A DNA stretch of 64,000 bases from ZC4RG30 sp963777735. GTDB lineage: Bacteria; Pseudomonadota; Gammaproteobacteria; Steroidobacterales; Steroidobacteraceae. Positions 51,380 through 59,633 of this stretch are shown here, in pieces. The first letter of the stretch is position 1, and every line of letters starts with the position of its first letter. The stretch covers positions 1,364,001-1,428,000 of the forward strand of contig CAVZRQ010000008.1 of assembly GCA_963777735.1 (NCBI GenBank). The letters run 5' to 3'. The notes below the pieces were generated by a model. The model searched no databases and was not told the DNA's origin. It saw only the letters and a list, made by a program, of their open reading frames with translations. The position numbers and the translations under genes are program-made.

Positions 51380-52783
51380 CTACTTCCGGGGTGATCCGGT
51401 CGTTCCGAACTCGAAAAGGTCCTCTTCCCTGGGTCGCGACATGCCCTTCTCCAGATACTTCTCCCAGATGGCCGCCCAGGGGCGTCCGTACATGTCTGGC
51501 ACCGTGTACGGGATGGTGGTCCCCGGACTCCTCGGCTGCGCTCGTCCTTCGATGGGAAATATGGTCTGCACGCAACGCGCGTAGATATACGGCGCGACCT
51601 CGTCCAGATCGCCCGTTCTGATGTGAACTTGTACCAGCCGCAGCGGCTGCACGAATGCTTCCGGGTCGTAGAACACGATTTCGTGCTGAATGCCGGCGAG
51701 CTTGCCGTCGGGAGCAAGGCGTGGCGAGAAGATCTCGATGGTCTGCAGCTTGCCGGAGAATTCGAACACACCGTGGGTGATCCAGGGAATCACGTTGGAT
51801 GTCCAGGTGATCAGCGTGTCATGGTCCCAGAAGGCGATGCTCTCTCCGTACCAGCGCGGCACTTCGGCGCCGAGGCGCGGCACGCTGCCGCTCATGTCGA
51901 AGCTGCGCCCCACGTTGAAATGCCGGATGTAGTTGTCGGCGCTGCTGGCCATGAGCTGCACCCGCTCCGGCGTGGTGATGAAATCCATGCTCAGGTGCGC
52001 CTGGCGCGAAAACAGGCGCGTGAAGCCTTCCGGCCAGCAAAACTGTGCCGGCCACAGTGGCGCGTCGTCCACGGCCTGGTGGTAGTGCATCTGTACCGTG
52101 CGGCGCTGGTACTCGGGCGTCAGCAGCGAAAGGATGGTCGAGGTCTGGTTGATGGCCACGAAGAACCACTGCGGAGGCTCTGCAAGGTAAGCCGGCGTCG
52201 TGTAGGTTCTGCCATCGCGCTGTGCCATGAATTGCAGCGAGATCGCGCGGCTGTAGCGACCATTCCAGTCAGGCGGCAGATGATCGCGGGAGTATTCCGT
52301 CGGGCCACCGCTGGCACGCGTTTCATTCAGCAATGCCTCGTAGTGTTCCCGTGCGGTCTTGAACGGATAAGGCGAGATGATGTCCGCGCGCGGATAGTCG
52401 ATGTCGCAGTTCCCCCAGGAGGCGCTTGCTGGCGGTGACTCGCCGATCATGCGTCTCGCGCTCGGGCCGTCGGCGCCCCACATGGCCTGCAGCGTTGCAG
52501 GGCTGTTGCAGCGGAAGTAGCGCGGATCAGACCACAGCGCCTCGTCCCGGTAGAAATCCCGCGTGGTGAAGAGGTCAACCGGCAAAGGCGCAACACTGCC
52601 GGGAGGGCCATCCCATGAGGCCTGCTCGCCGGCGCCTTCCATGCCGCCGCTGACGTAGCGAACCGGGGCATCCGCATTCAGCCACCCGCGTCCGATGCTG
52701 CCAGCTTCCTTTTTTTGGCTGCAGCCGCCGCATGCCAGCAGCAGCAGCAGCATGCCGGCCTTGACGATCAACTCTCGTGGCAT
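51380..52783 (-). CDS. Lipoprotein A of unknown function (about 467 residues)
   Basis: A 467-residue lipoprotein with Cys21 in A-C-G-G-C; the ATG at 52783 has GGGGGGAGGT just upstream. It is a close paralogue of the divergently encoded protein at 52891-54297 (shared R-D-F/H-D-F-Y-R-D, D-P-R-Y-F-R-C-N-S, S-P-Y-P-F, Y-S-R-D-H-L-P-P-D-W, S-T-I-L-S-L-L-T-P-E-Y-Q). Its C-terminal half (about 249-382) seems to carry the module of the GDTLVV proteins: C-W-P-E-G-F-T-R-L, T-P-E-R-V-Q-L, F-W-D-H-D-T-L-I-T and D-P-E-A-F-V-Q-P. The end G-R-P-W-A-A-I-W-E is also conserved. Function unknown. Confidence 0.82.
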   Translation of the reverse strand: MPRELIVKAGMLLLLLACGGCSQKKEAGSIGRGWLNADAPVRYVSGGMEGAGEQASWDGPPGSVAPLPVDLFTTRDFYRDEALWSDPRYFRCNSPATLQAMWGADGPSARRMIGESPPASASWGNCDIDYPRADIISPYPFKTAREHYEALLNETRASGGPTEYSRDHLPPDWNGRYSRAISLQFMAQRDGRTYTTPAYLAEPPQWFFVAINQTSTILSLLTPEYQRRTVQMHYHQAVDDAPLWPAQFCWPEGFTRLFSRQAHLSMDFITTPERVQLMASSADNYIRHFNVGRSFDMSGSVPRLGAEVPRWYGESIAFWDHDTLITWTSNVIPWITHGVFEFSGKLQTIEIFSPRLAPDGKLAGIQHEIVFYDPEAFVQPLRLVQVHIRTGDLDEVAPYIYARCVQTIFPIEGRAQPRSPGTTIPYTVPDMYGRPWAAIWEKYLEKGMSRPREEDLFEFGTTGSPRK

Positions 52784-52820
52784 GACCTCCCCCCGTCGCG
52801 ACCACCGCGAGCTCTTGCGC

Positions 52821-52838
52821 GGTACCAGGATGGTAACC
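52821..52838. promoter_or_regulatory. Inverted repeat in shared promoter of lipoproteins A and B
   Basis: GGTACCAGGATGGTAACC is an imperfect inverted repeat (GGT-ACCA / TGGT-AACC, 3-nt centre) in the 107-bp gap between the two divergent lipoprotein genes. A regulator-binding site is possible. Confidence 0.3.
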
Positions 52839-52890
52839 GCAGCGACATGTTTCAATAAGCACCCCATCGAAGTTCGGCAAGGCTGCGCTC

Positions 52891-54297
52891 ATGAAGTACT
52901 CGCCAGGATCACGCATACGATGTTTCTGGTTGCCTGCGATCCTGACGGCAGGTCTGGTCATCGCTTCCGGTTGCACCGACAACAAGAAGACGTCGTCGAG
53001 TGTCGGTCGCGGCTGGCCCATGGCGGCCAAGGCCGATTTCGTTGGCGCGGGCGTGCCCTTCATCAACCTCGACATGGCGACAGCACGCGGCGGTGCCGTG
53101 CCGGCGGGAATCCAGCCGCTGCCGCGGGATATCTTCACCAGCCACGATTTCTATCGCGATCGCGAACTGTGGAACGACCCGCGCTACTTTCGCTGCAACA
53201 GCACGCTGGCGCTGGATTCCCAATGGGGCGACTACTCCTCCGGCCCGCGTTACATCGAGAACGATCCGGCAACCGGTGCATGGGGCCACTGTGATGTGGA
53301 CTACGCCCGCGAGAACATTGTCAGCCCCTATCCTTTCCGCACGGCGCAGGAGCACTACGCGGCGATGCTGGCGGCGGCGCACGACCGTGGTGGCCCGACG
53401 AAATACTCGCGCGATCATCTGCCGCCGGACTGGGATGGCCGGTACACCGTCAGTGTCAGCCTGCTGTTCGCACTCAAGTCGGAAGGGAAAGAACCGATAC
53501 TGCCAACGGAGTACCACGAGCCGCCTCAGTGGATCATCGGCTTCCACAACCAGATCCCGACGATCCTTTCGCTGCTGACGCCCGAGTACCAGCAACGCCT
53601 GGTGCAGCAGCTTTACCATCAGGCCCACAATCACGCGGCGCAGTGGTCCCTGATGTACTGCCGGCCCGAGGGCTACATGCGCTGGTGGTCGGGGCCGGGC
53701 GGGCCGGGTTCGCTCGACATCACCGTCACGCCTGCCCGTGTGCAGTTCCTCGGCGGGTCCGGCAATGCCATCCGCAATGTCCACATCGGCCGCGAGTTCG
53801 ACCTCTCGGGTGTGGTGCCGCGCCTTGGCGCAGCCGTGCCGCGCTGGATGGGCGAGACCATCGGCTTCTGGGACAACGACGCGCTGATCACCTGGACCTC
53901 GAACATCCAGGGCTGGTTCACGCACTCCAGCTGGGAGTATTCCAGCAAGTTGCAGACCGTGGAGATCTGGACGCCGCGCAAGGCCCCGGACGGAACCTTC
54001 ATCGGCCTGGAACAGGAGACGGTCTTCTACGACGAAGATGCGCTGGTTCAGCCGGTTCGCAGCGTGCGATTCTTTCCACGGCTTGGCGACTTGAATGCCG
54101 CCACGCCGAACAATCTCAGCGAATGCATCCAGACCATCTTCCCGATCAACGGCCGCGGCACCAGCGTGTCGCCCGGCACGGTGATCCAGTACAAGGTCGA
54201 GGATACCTACGGTCGGCCCTGGGCCGCGATCTGGGAGGAGCACTTCGAGAAGGGCATGCAGCGGCCAGAGGCCGCCGACATCTTCAGTTTCGAGTGA
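52891..54297 (+). CDS. Lipoprotein B of unknown function, paralogue of A
   Basis: A 468-residue lipoprotein (Cys28 in A-S-G-C), head-to-head with its paralogue and similar along the full length. Conserved blocks: V-G-R-G-W, D-F-Y-R-D, D-P-R-Y-F-R-C-N-S, I-V-S-P-Y-P-F, Y-S-R-D-H-L-P-P-D-W, P-T-I-L-S-L-L-T-P-E-Y-Q, C-R-P-E-G-Y, then G-F-W-D-N-D-A-L-I-T-W-T-S-N and Y-D-E-D-A-L-V-Q-P, and G-R-P-W-A-A-I-W-E-E-H-F-E-K-G-M. The DTL core of A is DAL here. The pairing suggests two subunits or two ligand specificities at the cell surface or periplasm. Function unknown. Confidence 0.82.
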   Translation: MKYSPGSRIRCFWLPAILTAGLVIASGCTDNKKTSSSVGRGWPMAAKADFVGAGVPFINLDMATARGGAVPAGIQPLPRDIFTSHDFYRDRELWNDPRYFRCNSTLALDSQWGDYSSGPRYIENDPATGAWGHCDVDYARENIVSPYPFRTAQEHYAAMLAAAHDRGGPTKYSRDHLPPDWDGRYTVSVSLLFALKSEGKEPILPTEYHEPPQWIIGFHNQIPTILSLLTPEYQQRLVQQLYHQAHNHAAQWSLMYCRPEGYMRWWSGPGGPGSLDITVTPARVQFLGGSGNAIRNVHIGREFDLSGVVPRLGAAVPRWMGETIGFWDNDALITWTSNIQGWFTHSSWEYSSKLQTVEIWTPRKAPDGTFIGLEQETVFYDEDALVQPVRSVRFFPRLGDLNAATPNNLSECIQTIFPINGRGTSVSPGTVIQYKVEDTYGRPWAAIWEEHFEKGMQRPEAADIFSFE

Positions 54298-54305
54298 AGC
54301 GGGCG

Positions 54306-54347
54306 GATCCGCCGCGAGGCGCCACTGCGGGCGACTCGCGGCGGATC
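54306..54347. terminator. Strong hairpin between convergent genes
   Basis: GATCCGCCGCGAG (54306-54318) and CTCGCGGCGGATC (54335-54347) are perfect 13-bp inverted arms around a 16-nt loop. They lie in the 60-bp gap between the ends of lipoprotein B and the esterase gene. A bidirectional terminator is likely, although no T-run follows on either side. Confidence 0.6.
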
Positions 54348-54357
54348 GAGACCGATG

Positions 54358-55416
54358 TCAGTGCCTGACCCTGGAGTGCTGCGCGAAGAAAGCGAAGATC
54401 TCGGGCATGCCACTCGTGATCACGGTGCCGTGATCGCCACCGACTTCTTCAATGTACTTGTGCGTAATGCCCAGTTCTTTCATCTGGTCGATCCAGGGAC
54501 GCGTGGAGGTCAGGTGCGGGATCAGGGGATCCATGTCGCCTTGAACGACGATCATCGGCACACCCTTGGCGGGCGCGAGGCTGTAGTTGAGAGGATTGAT
54601 GCCAGCCGGCTGCGTCGCCGGCGCGATGGCAGCGATGGCCGCCCAGTTCGAAGCATGTTTCACGCCCAGATAGATGGCGCCTGCGCCGCCCATCGAGTGA
54701 CCCATGAGGTAGGTCCGGTTTTCGTCGACATTGAACTCCTTCCGGATCATGTCGAGAACCGTCATCACGTCCTTCTCACTCTTCTGGCTGGTCTCGTTCG
54801 ATGCAGCCAAGGTTGTCGGCGGGGCGCCACGGCCGGGACCCGCACCTGGCCCGGCACCAGGAGGCATTGCGCCGCGTGGGGCACCGGCTCCCGGCCCTGC
54901 ACCCGGGGCACCGCCCGGCCCTGCACCCGGAGGTGGGCCGCCTGGGCCGCCGCGTGGTGGGCCACCCATTCCGACGCCTCCACCTGGACCGCCGGCTCCG
55001 GCAGCCATGCCCGAAGGAGCACCGAACCAACCCGAAGAGTTGTAACCCATGGGCCCGACCAGGATGTAGCCGCCCTCTTCCGCCAGCTGCAGCGCGTTGC
55101 CACGCAGCATCGTGTTCTGATCTCCGCCCAGTCCGTGCAGGGCAACGATCAAAGGAGCCTTCTTGTCCCGCGTAACTTTCGAGGACACGAATACCGCGTA
55201 CGGCATTGCTTCACCGGTGTCCTTGAATGTGTAGGTACGCTGCTGAACCCGGGGATCGACTACGCCCCGTCCGCCAGGCGGACCACCACGCGCCGGTGCT
55301 CCCGCTGCGGGCGGCCCGCCTGCCGGTTGCGGGGCCTGCGCGTGCGCCGAAGTGATCAGGGATGCGGCGACCAGCGCGGTAACCAGTCCTGATTTCCATG
55401 TGGAAAGTGTACCCAT
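54358..55416 (-). CDS. Exported alpha/beta hydrolase with Gly/Pro-rich insert
   Basis: A 352-residue exported hydrolase of the PHB-depolymerase/feruloyl-esterase-like group. Signal cleavage is near A-H-A (26). Catalytic features: L-H-G-L-G-G-D (94-100), nucleophile Ser241 in G-H-S-M-G-G, Asp296 in G-D-M-D-P and His329 in G-D-H-G. An insert of about 60 residues (138-199), made almost only of Gly, Pro, Ala and Arg, sits between the second strand and the nucleophile domain. ATG 55416 has ACGGAGAAA upstream. It belongs to the same gene block as the DUF6152 and GDTLVV-type genes. Confidence 0.85.
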   Translation of the reverse strand: MGTLSTWKSGLVTALVAASLITSAHAQAPQPAGGPPAAGAPARGGPPGGRGVVDPRVQQRTYTFKDTGEAMPYAVFVSSKVTRDKKAPLIVALHGLGGDQNTMLRGNALQLAEEGGYILVGPMGYNSSGWFGAPSGMAAGAGGPGGGVGMGGPPRGGPGGPPPGAGPGGAPGAGPGAGAPRGAMPPGAGPGAGPGRGAPPTTLAASNETSQKSEKDVMTVLDMIRKEFNVDENRTYLMGHSMGGAGAIYLGVKHASNWAAIAAIAPATQPAGINPLNYSLAPAKGVPMIVVQGDMDPLIPHLTSTRPWIDQMKELGITHKYIEEVGGDHGTVITSGMPEIFAFFAQHSRVRH

Positions 55417-55545
55417 GGCTTTCTCCGTGGTTGTGGTGATCCGGGACGGGAGAGACTGTCGCATGAATGTGCAAAAAATTTGGTGCGCACAGGTTGCGCC
55501 GCAAGTTACGGATCCCGAAGTTCGCCGGACCTGACCGGCGGGCGA

Positions 55546-55926
55546 TCAGGGATAGGGCGTGCCATCTTCGTGGGTCGGATTGCCGGTTTCCATCAACAGG
55601 CCGTAGGCCTCCTTGAGGACTGTCGGGTGGCCCTTGACGATGACGATGTCTCCTGGCTTGAAGGTGCTCGCGCTGTAGCCGCGACGCTTCAGGTGCACCA
55701 CCGCCGAGCCGCCGTAGCTCACATCCCATTCATGGACGGCGCCCTTGGCATCGACCACCTCGAGCTTCAGGCTCGGGTGCGGATTGATGAAGCGCCATTC
55801 CTTCACCTTGCCTTTCAGTTCCACCTCGACGTCCTGCTGGTAGATGCCTGCGGTGCTGTGATGCGCCCCTGCCGTGACGGCGACCAGCATCAACGCGGTG
55901 ATCATCAATCCAATTCCAGATTTCAT
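55546..55926 (-). CDS. DUF6152 family exported protein (second copy)
   Basis: A 126-residue DUF6152 protein: signal peptide to T-A-G-A, then H-H-S-T-A-G-I-Y, L-K-G-K-V-K-E-W-R-F-I-N-P-H-P, W-D-V-S-Y-G-G, L-K-R-R-G-Y and F-K-P-G-D-I-V. It is the normal length for the family, without the Pro/Gly tail of the copy at 49820. It lies 11 nt downstream of the GDTLVV-type paralogue 3 gene on the same strand, so the two form an operon. Confidence 0.88.
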   Translation of the reverse strand: MKSGIGLMITALMLVAVTAGAHHSTAGIYQQDVEVELKGKVKEWRFINPHPSLKLEVVDAKGAVHEWDVSYGGSAVVHLKRRGYSASTFKPGDIVIVKGHPTVLKEAYGLLMETGNPTHEDGTPYP

Positions 55927-55937
55927 GGGCTTGCTCC

Positions 55938-56702
55938 TTACTCAACCGGCAGGCGCTTGATCGGCGGATCATTGGGGAACTTGGGTGCCATCAGCTTGAG
56001 GATGTCCTGGGACGAAGGCGCATCGCAGTCCCACGGCAGTGCCAGCGGTTCCGGATCGCGTTTCGAGCGCACCTTGTAGACCCAGGGCCTTTTCAGATAG
56101 AACGGGTCGGTCGTGGTGACTTCGAGCACCAGGTCGTCGCCTTCCATGGTGTAGCGCTCCACCACTTTCTTCTGGGTGGAGGAAGGCAGGCGGAAGTCGG
56201 CATTCAGCCCCTGCGGGTCGAAGGAAAAGTGCGTGGTCTCCACGATCAGCGCACCGCTCTCGTAGCGGGCACGCGAATCTCCGAAATAGAGGAACTCGTT
56301 CTTCGCGGGTTTCGGGTGCTTGCTGTTGGGCAGCCATGCGGTACGCACGACATCATCCTTGCCGTAGGTGAACACGATCCGGTCGTCGAACTGGTCGATC
56401 TGGTGGGCGTAAGGATCCGTCCACATGTGGGGGATCGACATGGGGCCGCAGTCGTACTTCGGTTGCGCGGCCTCGTCCATGGCGTCGCGGAACGCCTTGG
56501 CGCGATCGGTCAGGCGATCGTCGTTCTCGACGAGGATCAGGCAACCCATTCGCGAACCGTCGACGCACTGGCCGAATTGCCAGACACCGCTCAACTTCGG
56601 AATACCGCCATCGGCGGCCAGCACATGCCCGGCGGCGGCGAGGATCAACGCCGTGCAGGTGGCAATGAAGGTTTGCCGCAATGTGATGCGATCGTGTTTC
56701 AC
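55938..56702 (-). CDS. Exported protein, divergent member of the GDTLVV module family (paralogue 3)
   Basis: A 254-residue exported protein; GTG 56702 follows A-A-A-A-A-G-G-G-G-G-G. After the signal peptide: P-K-L-S-G-V-W-Q-F. Two Cys flank a short segment (C-V-D-G-S-R-M-G-C). The module is diverged: C-G-P-M-S-I-P-H, the strand D-D-R-I-V-F-T-Y, Y-E-S-G-A-L-I-V-E-T-T-H-F in place of W-x-G-D-T-L-V-V-x-T-x-G-F, then Q-K-K-V-V-E-R-Y and T-D-P-F-Y-L-K-R-P-W. It is followed closely by a DUF6152 gene, as paralogue 2 is flanked by one. Assignment to the same family is by pattern only. Confidence 0.72.
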   Translation of the reverse strand: MKHDRITLRQTFIATCTALILAAAGHVLAADGGIPKLSGVWQFGQCVDGSRMGCLILVENDDRLTDRAKAFRDAMDEAAQPKYDCGPMSIPHMWTDPYAHQIDQFDDRIVFTYGKDDVVRTAWLPNSKHPKPAKNEFLYFGDSRARYESGALIVETTHFSFDPQGLNADFRLPSSTQKKVVERYTMEGDDLVLEVTTTDPFYLKRPWVYKVRSKRDPEPLALPWDCDAPSSQDILKLMAPKFPNDPPIKRLPVE

Positions 56703-56815
56703 GTCACCCCCCCTTTTTGGACGCTGACTTTCTCGCCACACAAAGCGGAAGCTGCGGCGCTTTTCTGTGCGCGGCAACAGCATATCACTGTGTCCGACAG
56801 GAGCGGTGACATCGG

Positions 56816-58036
56816 TCATGCGAGGGGTGGAATCGGTCGCCGAATCAGCGTGCAGGCGATTGTCGCCACGGTGATGGCAATCGCAAACAACAGGAAAAAC
56901 GCCACTGCGCCACCCAGATCGAGGGACATCGCGCCGGTATAGGCGCTGGCGACTGCGCCGAGCCGGCCGATGCCGAGAATGGCGCCGAGGCCGGTAGCGC
57001 GCAATGTGGTGGGGTACAAATGGGCGCCGAGGGCGAACATCGTGGTCTGCGTACCGGCGGCGCTGAAGCCGACGAAGGCCATCAGCGCCATGACGCTCGC
57101 GCTGGACGCGTGCCCGCTCCTGAACAACAGGCACAACACTACCGCAACGATTACGCCCACCCCGCCCAGGATCAGCTGCGCGGGGCGGGAGCCGAACCAG
57201 CGGATAAACAGGCCGCAAGCGATGCTGCCGGCTATTCCGCCAATGCTGAACGATGCCAGCGCAGTGCCGGTGAATGACAGCGGGAAATTCTCGCTGGCGA
57301 GCATCGCGGGCGCCCAGCTCAGAATGGTGTAGAGCGCGAGCAGCGACATGAACGAAGCCACCCACGCGAGCAGGCTGTCGCCTCGCCTCGCCGGCACCAA
57401 CAGTGCGCCGAGGGTGGCGCGCTGGTCGCCCTTGTCCAGGCCAGCCAGGTAGCTGGGCGACTCGGGCAGCAGGCGCAGGAACAGCAGCGCCACCACGATC
57501 GGCGCGATGCCGCCGATGATGAACAGGCTGCTCCAGCCCGCAGTCTCCATCAACGCAGCAGCGAGCAATCCGGCCACCATGGATCCCACCGGCTGGCTCA
57601 GCATCGCGATGGAAATGCCGATGCTGCGGAAACGTTCGGGCGTGAATTCGGCGATGAGCGCCGTGGCATTGGGCAGCGCCGCACCGAGACCCAAACCAGC
57701 GATGGCCCGCAACGGACCGAAGGCCGCCAGCGAGTGCGTCTGCGAAGCCAGGCCCGTGGCAATGCCGAACACTGCGACAGAGAGGATCAGGCCCTTGCGA
57801 CGGCCGATGCGGTCACCCAGCCAGCCACCGAAGGTGGCGCCGATTCCCATGCCGATCAGACTGAGTGCGGCAATGGGCGCAAATTCAGCACGGGTCAGGT
57901 TCCAGTCGCGCATCAGCGCGGGAATCGCGAGGCCCAGCAGCTGCGCATCGAGGCCATCGAGCATCAGCGCCGTGGCGACCATTGCCACGACGAACTTCTG
58001 GTACGGCGTCCAGGTGCCTGCGTCGATGATCTTCAT
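56816..58036 (-). CDS. MFS transporter, aromatic acid:proton symporter type
   Basis: A 406-residue carrier of 12 helices. L-M-L-D-G-L-D-A-Q-L-L in helix 1 matches the acidic signature of the AAHS group (benzoate, 4-hydroxybenzoate, protocatechuate carriers), and G-D-R-I-G-R-R-K-G is in the loop 2-3. Its start overlaps the stop of the ThDP enzyme gene by 4 nt (ATGA), so the carrier probably imports the substrate of that enzyme. An aromatic acid is the most likely cargo, by family. Confidence 0.9.
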   Translation of the reverse strand: MKIIDAGTWTPYQKFVVAMVATALMLDGLDAQLLGLAIPALMRDWNLTRAEFAPIAALSLIGMGIGATFGGWLGDRIGRRKGLILSVAVFGIATGLASQTHSLAAFGPLRAIAGLGLGAALPNATALIAEFTPERFRSIGISIAMLSQPVGSMVAGLLAAALMETAGWSSLFIIGGIAPIVVALLFLRLLPESPSYLAGLDKGDQRATLGALLVPARRGDSLLAWVASFMSLLALYTILSWAPAMLASENFPLSFTGTALASFSIGGIAGSIACGLFIRWFGSRPAQLILGGVGVIVAVVLCLLFRSGHASSASVMALMAFVGFSAAGTQTTMFALGAHLYPTTLRATGLGAILGIGRLGAVASAYTGAMSLDLGGAVAFFLLFAIAITVATIACTLIRRPIPPLA

Positions 58037-59616
58037 GGGCCAGGCATGACGGCTTCGATGAGGATCGGGCCGCGCTGCTTCAGCGCCGCGGCGAGGCGGT
58101 CATCGAACTCTTCAGCGGTGATGGCCCGCATGGCCTCCACTCCCATCCCGCGCGCCAGCGAGACCCAGTCGATGACGGGGTTGTCGATATCGAGCAGCGC
58201 TGCAGCGGAAGATGTCTCAATGCGCGTTCCCACGCGCTCGACCTCAGCGCGCAAAACAGCATAGCAGCGGTTGGCGAGAATGATGGTCACGACGTCGAGC
58301 TTCTCGCGCGCCTGTGTCCATAGCGCCTGCAACGTGAACATCGCGCTGCCGTCGGCCTGCACATTCACGACCTTGCGTGTGGGTGCGGCGATGGCAGCAC
58401 CGGTTGCGACGGGAATTCCCTGTCCCAGCGCGCCGCCGGTGACGGTGAGATGCAGGTGCGGGGCGGCATGCAACGTTTCCAGCGCGAGGGCCGGACCATT
58501 GCTGATCGCCTCTTCGGAAAGGATGGCGTCTTCGGGGAGATGCCTGGCGAGCGAGCGACCGATCGCCGTGGCGTCGAGGACCCCGCGAGGGCAATCCGGT
58601 GGCGTCGACCGATGCTCCTTGGCGCTCGCCGCAGGTGCTCCCAGGTACTCGGCCAGCGCCTCCAGCGCGAGCACCTCGTCCTGATGCGCGTGGGCCAGAT
58701 AGGACAGCGTGGCGTTTTCGGGCGTCAGCCAGCTCGGGTACTGGGGATAGGCGAACGGTGCCACCGGCGGATGGGTTCCCACCAGGATCAGATCCGAAAT
58801 TCCCTGGAGTGCCGCAACTGCCGCTTCGGCGCGATAAGGAATGCGCGCCAGCGGATACAGACCTGCACCTCGCCAGGCGCGGGCGGCGACCATGTCGATC
58901 ATGGGGCGCGCGCCAGTGTGGCGACAGATGCGCTCCAGTGCGCGCAGCCCACGAATTTCGCCGCCTGCCGCACGGGCCAGGATGACGCTGCCTCGACCTC
59001 GCTCGCGCAGGATGGCAGCCACCTTGCCGATGGCCCGCTCATCCGGCGGTGCGGCAACTGCTGCAGGTTGCGGCGCGCAGTAGCCCGAAGTGGTGCCCCA
59101 TGCCACATCGGCAGGCAGGATGAGCGTGGCGATCTGTCCCGGCGGGTTGCACGCAGCAGCAAACGCCTGGGCCCCGTCGGCCGACACGGTATGCGCGCTG
59201 TCGGACACCCGCAGCCAGTCGGACATTGGCCTCGCAATGGCCGCCACATCGGACTTGAGCGGGCTGTCCCAGCGTTTGTGCTGGGTGGAATGATCGCCCA
59301 CGATGTTGACCACGGGACTCATCGCACGACGAGCGTTGTGCAGATTGGCGATGCCGTTGGAAAAGCCAGTGCCCAGATGCAGCAACGTGACCGCGGGTTT
59401 CCCCTGGATTCGTGCATAGCCATCCGCCATGCCGGTCACGACTCCCTCGAATAGCCCAAGCACGGGGCGAATCTGCGGCAGCCTCGCCAGCGCGGCGAGG
59501 AAGTGCATTTCCGAGGTACCGGGATTGGCGAAACAGATCTCGGCTCCTGCGGCGGCCAGTGTGCGCATCAGGCTCTCGGCCCCGGTCATCGCGGCGTTGT
59601 GGTCAGGTTGCTGCAT
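58033..59616 (-). CDS. ThDP-dependent acetolactate synthase-like / benzoylformate decarboxylase-like enzyme
   Basis: A 527-residue thiamine diphosphate enzyme. The catalytic Glu57 lies in L-F-E-G-V-V-T-G-M-A-D-G-Y-A-R. The cofactor motif reads A-D-G-S (421-424) with Asn449, where the family usually has G-D-G-S. The middle domain lacks the FAD-linked features of true acetolactate synthases, so benzoylformate- or oxalyl-type decarboxylation is more plausible. Annotated homologues often appear as acetolactate synthase large subunit. It is coupled to an aromatic-acid type MFS gene by a 4-nt overlap. Confidence 0.87.
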   Translation of the reverse strand: MQQPDHNAAMTGAESLMRTLAAAGAEICFANPGTSEMHFLAALARLPQIRPVLGLFEGVVTGMADGYARIQGKPAVTLLHLGTGFSNGIANLHNARRAMSPVVNIVGDHSTQHKRWDSPLKSDVAAIARPMSDWLRVSDSAHTVSADGAQAFAAACNPPGQIATLILPADVAWGTTSGYCAPQPAAVAAPPDERAIGKVAAILRERGRGSVILARAAGGEIRGLRALERICRHTGARPMIDMVAARAWRGAGLYPLARIPYRAEAAVAALQGISDLILVGTHPPVAPFAYPQYPSWLTPENATLSYLAHAHQDEVLALEALAEYLGAPAASAKEHRSTPPDCPRGVLDATAIGRSLARHLPEDAILSEEAISNGPALALETLHAAPHLHLTVTGGALGQGIPVATGAAIAAPTRKVVNVQADGSAMFTLQALWTQAREKLDVVTIILANRCYAVLRAEVERVGTRIETSSAAALLDIDNPVIDWVSLARGMGVEAMRAITAEEFDDRLAAALKQRGPILIEAVMPGP

Positions 59617-59633
59617 GTCGGGTTGCTCGATAG

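Noticed and set aside
52909..54243. A 444-codon - strand frame within lipoprotein B
   Set aside because: It mirrors the lipoprotein coding strand, has no ribosome site or signal, and its composition is typical of an antisense shadow.
54790..55010. Possible minisatellite DNA
   Set aside because: The repetitive GC-rich run is the coding sequence of the Gly/Pro-rich insert in the esterase and keeps the frame; it is reported as part of that gene.
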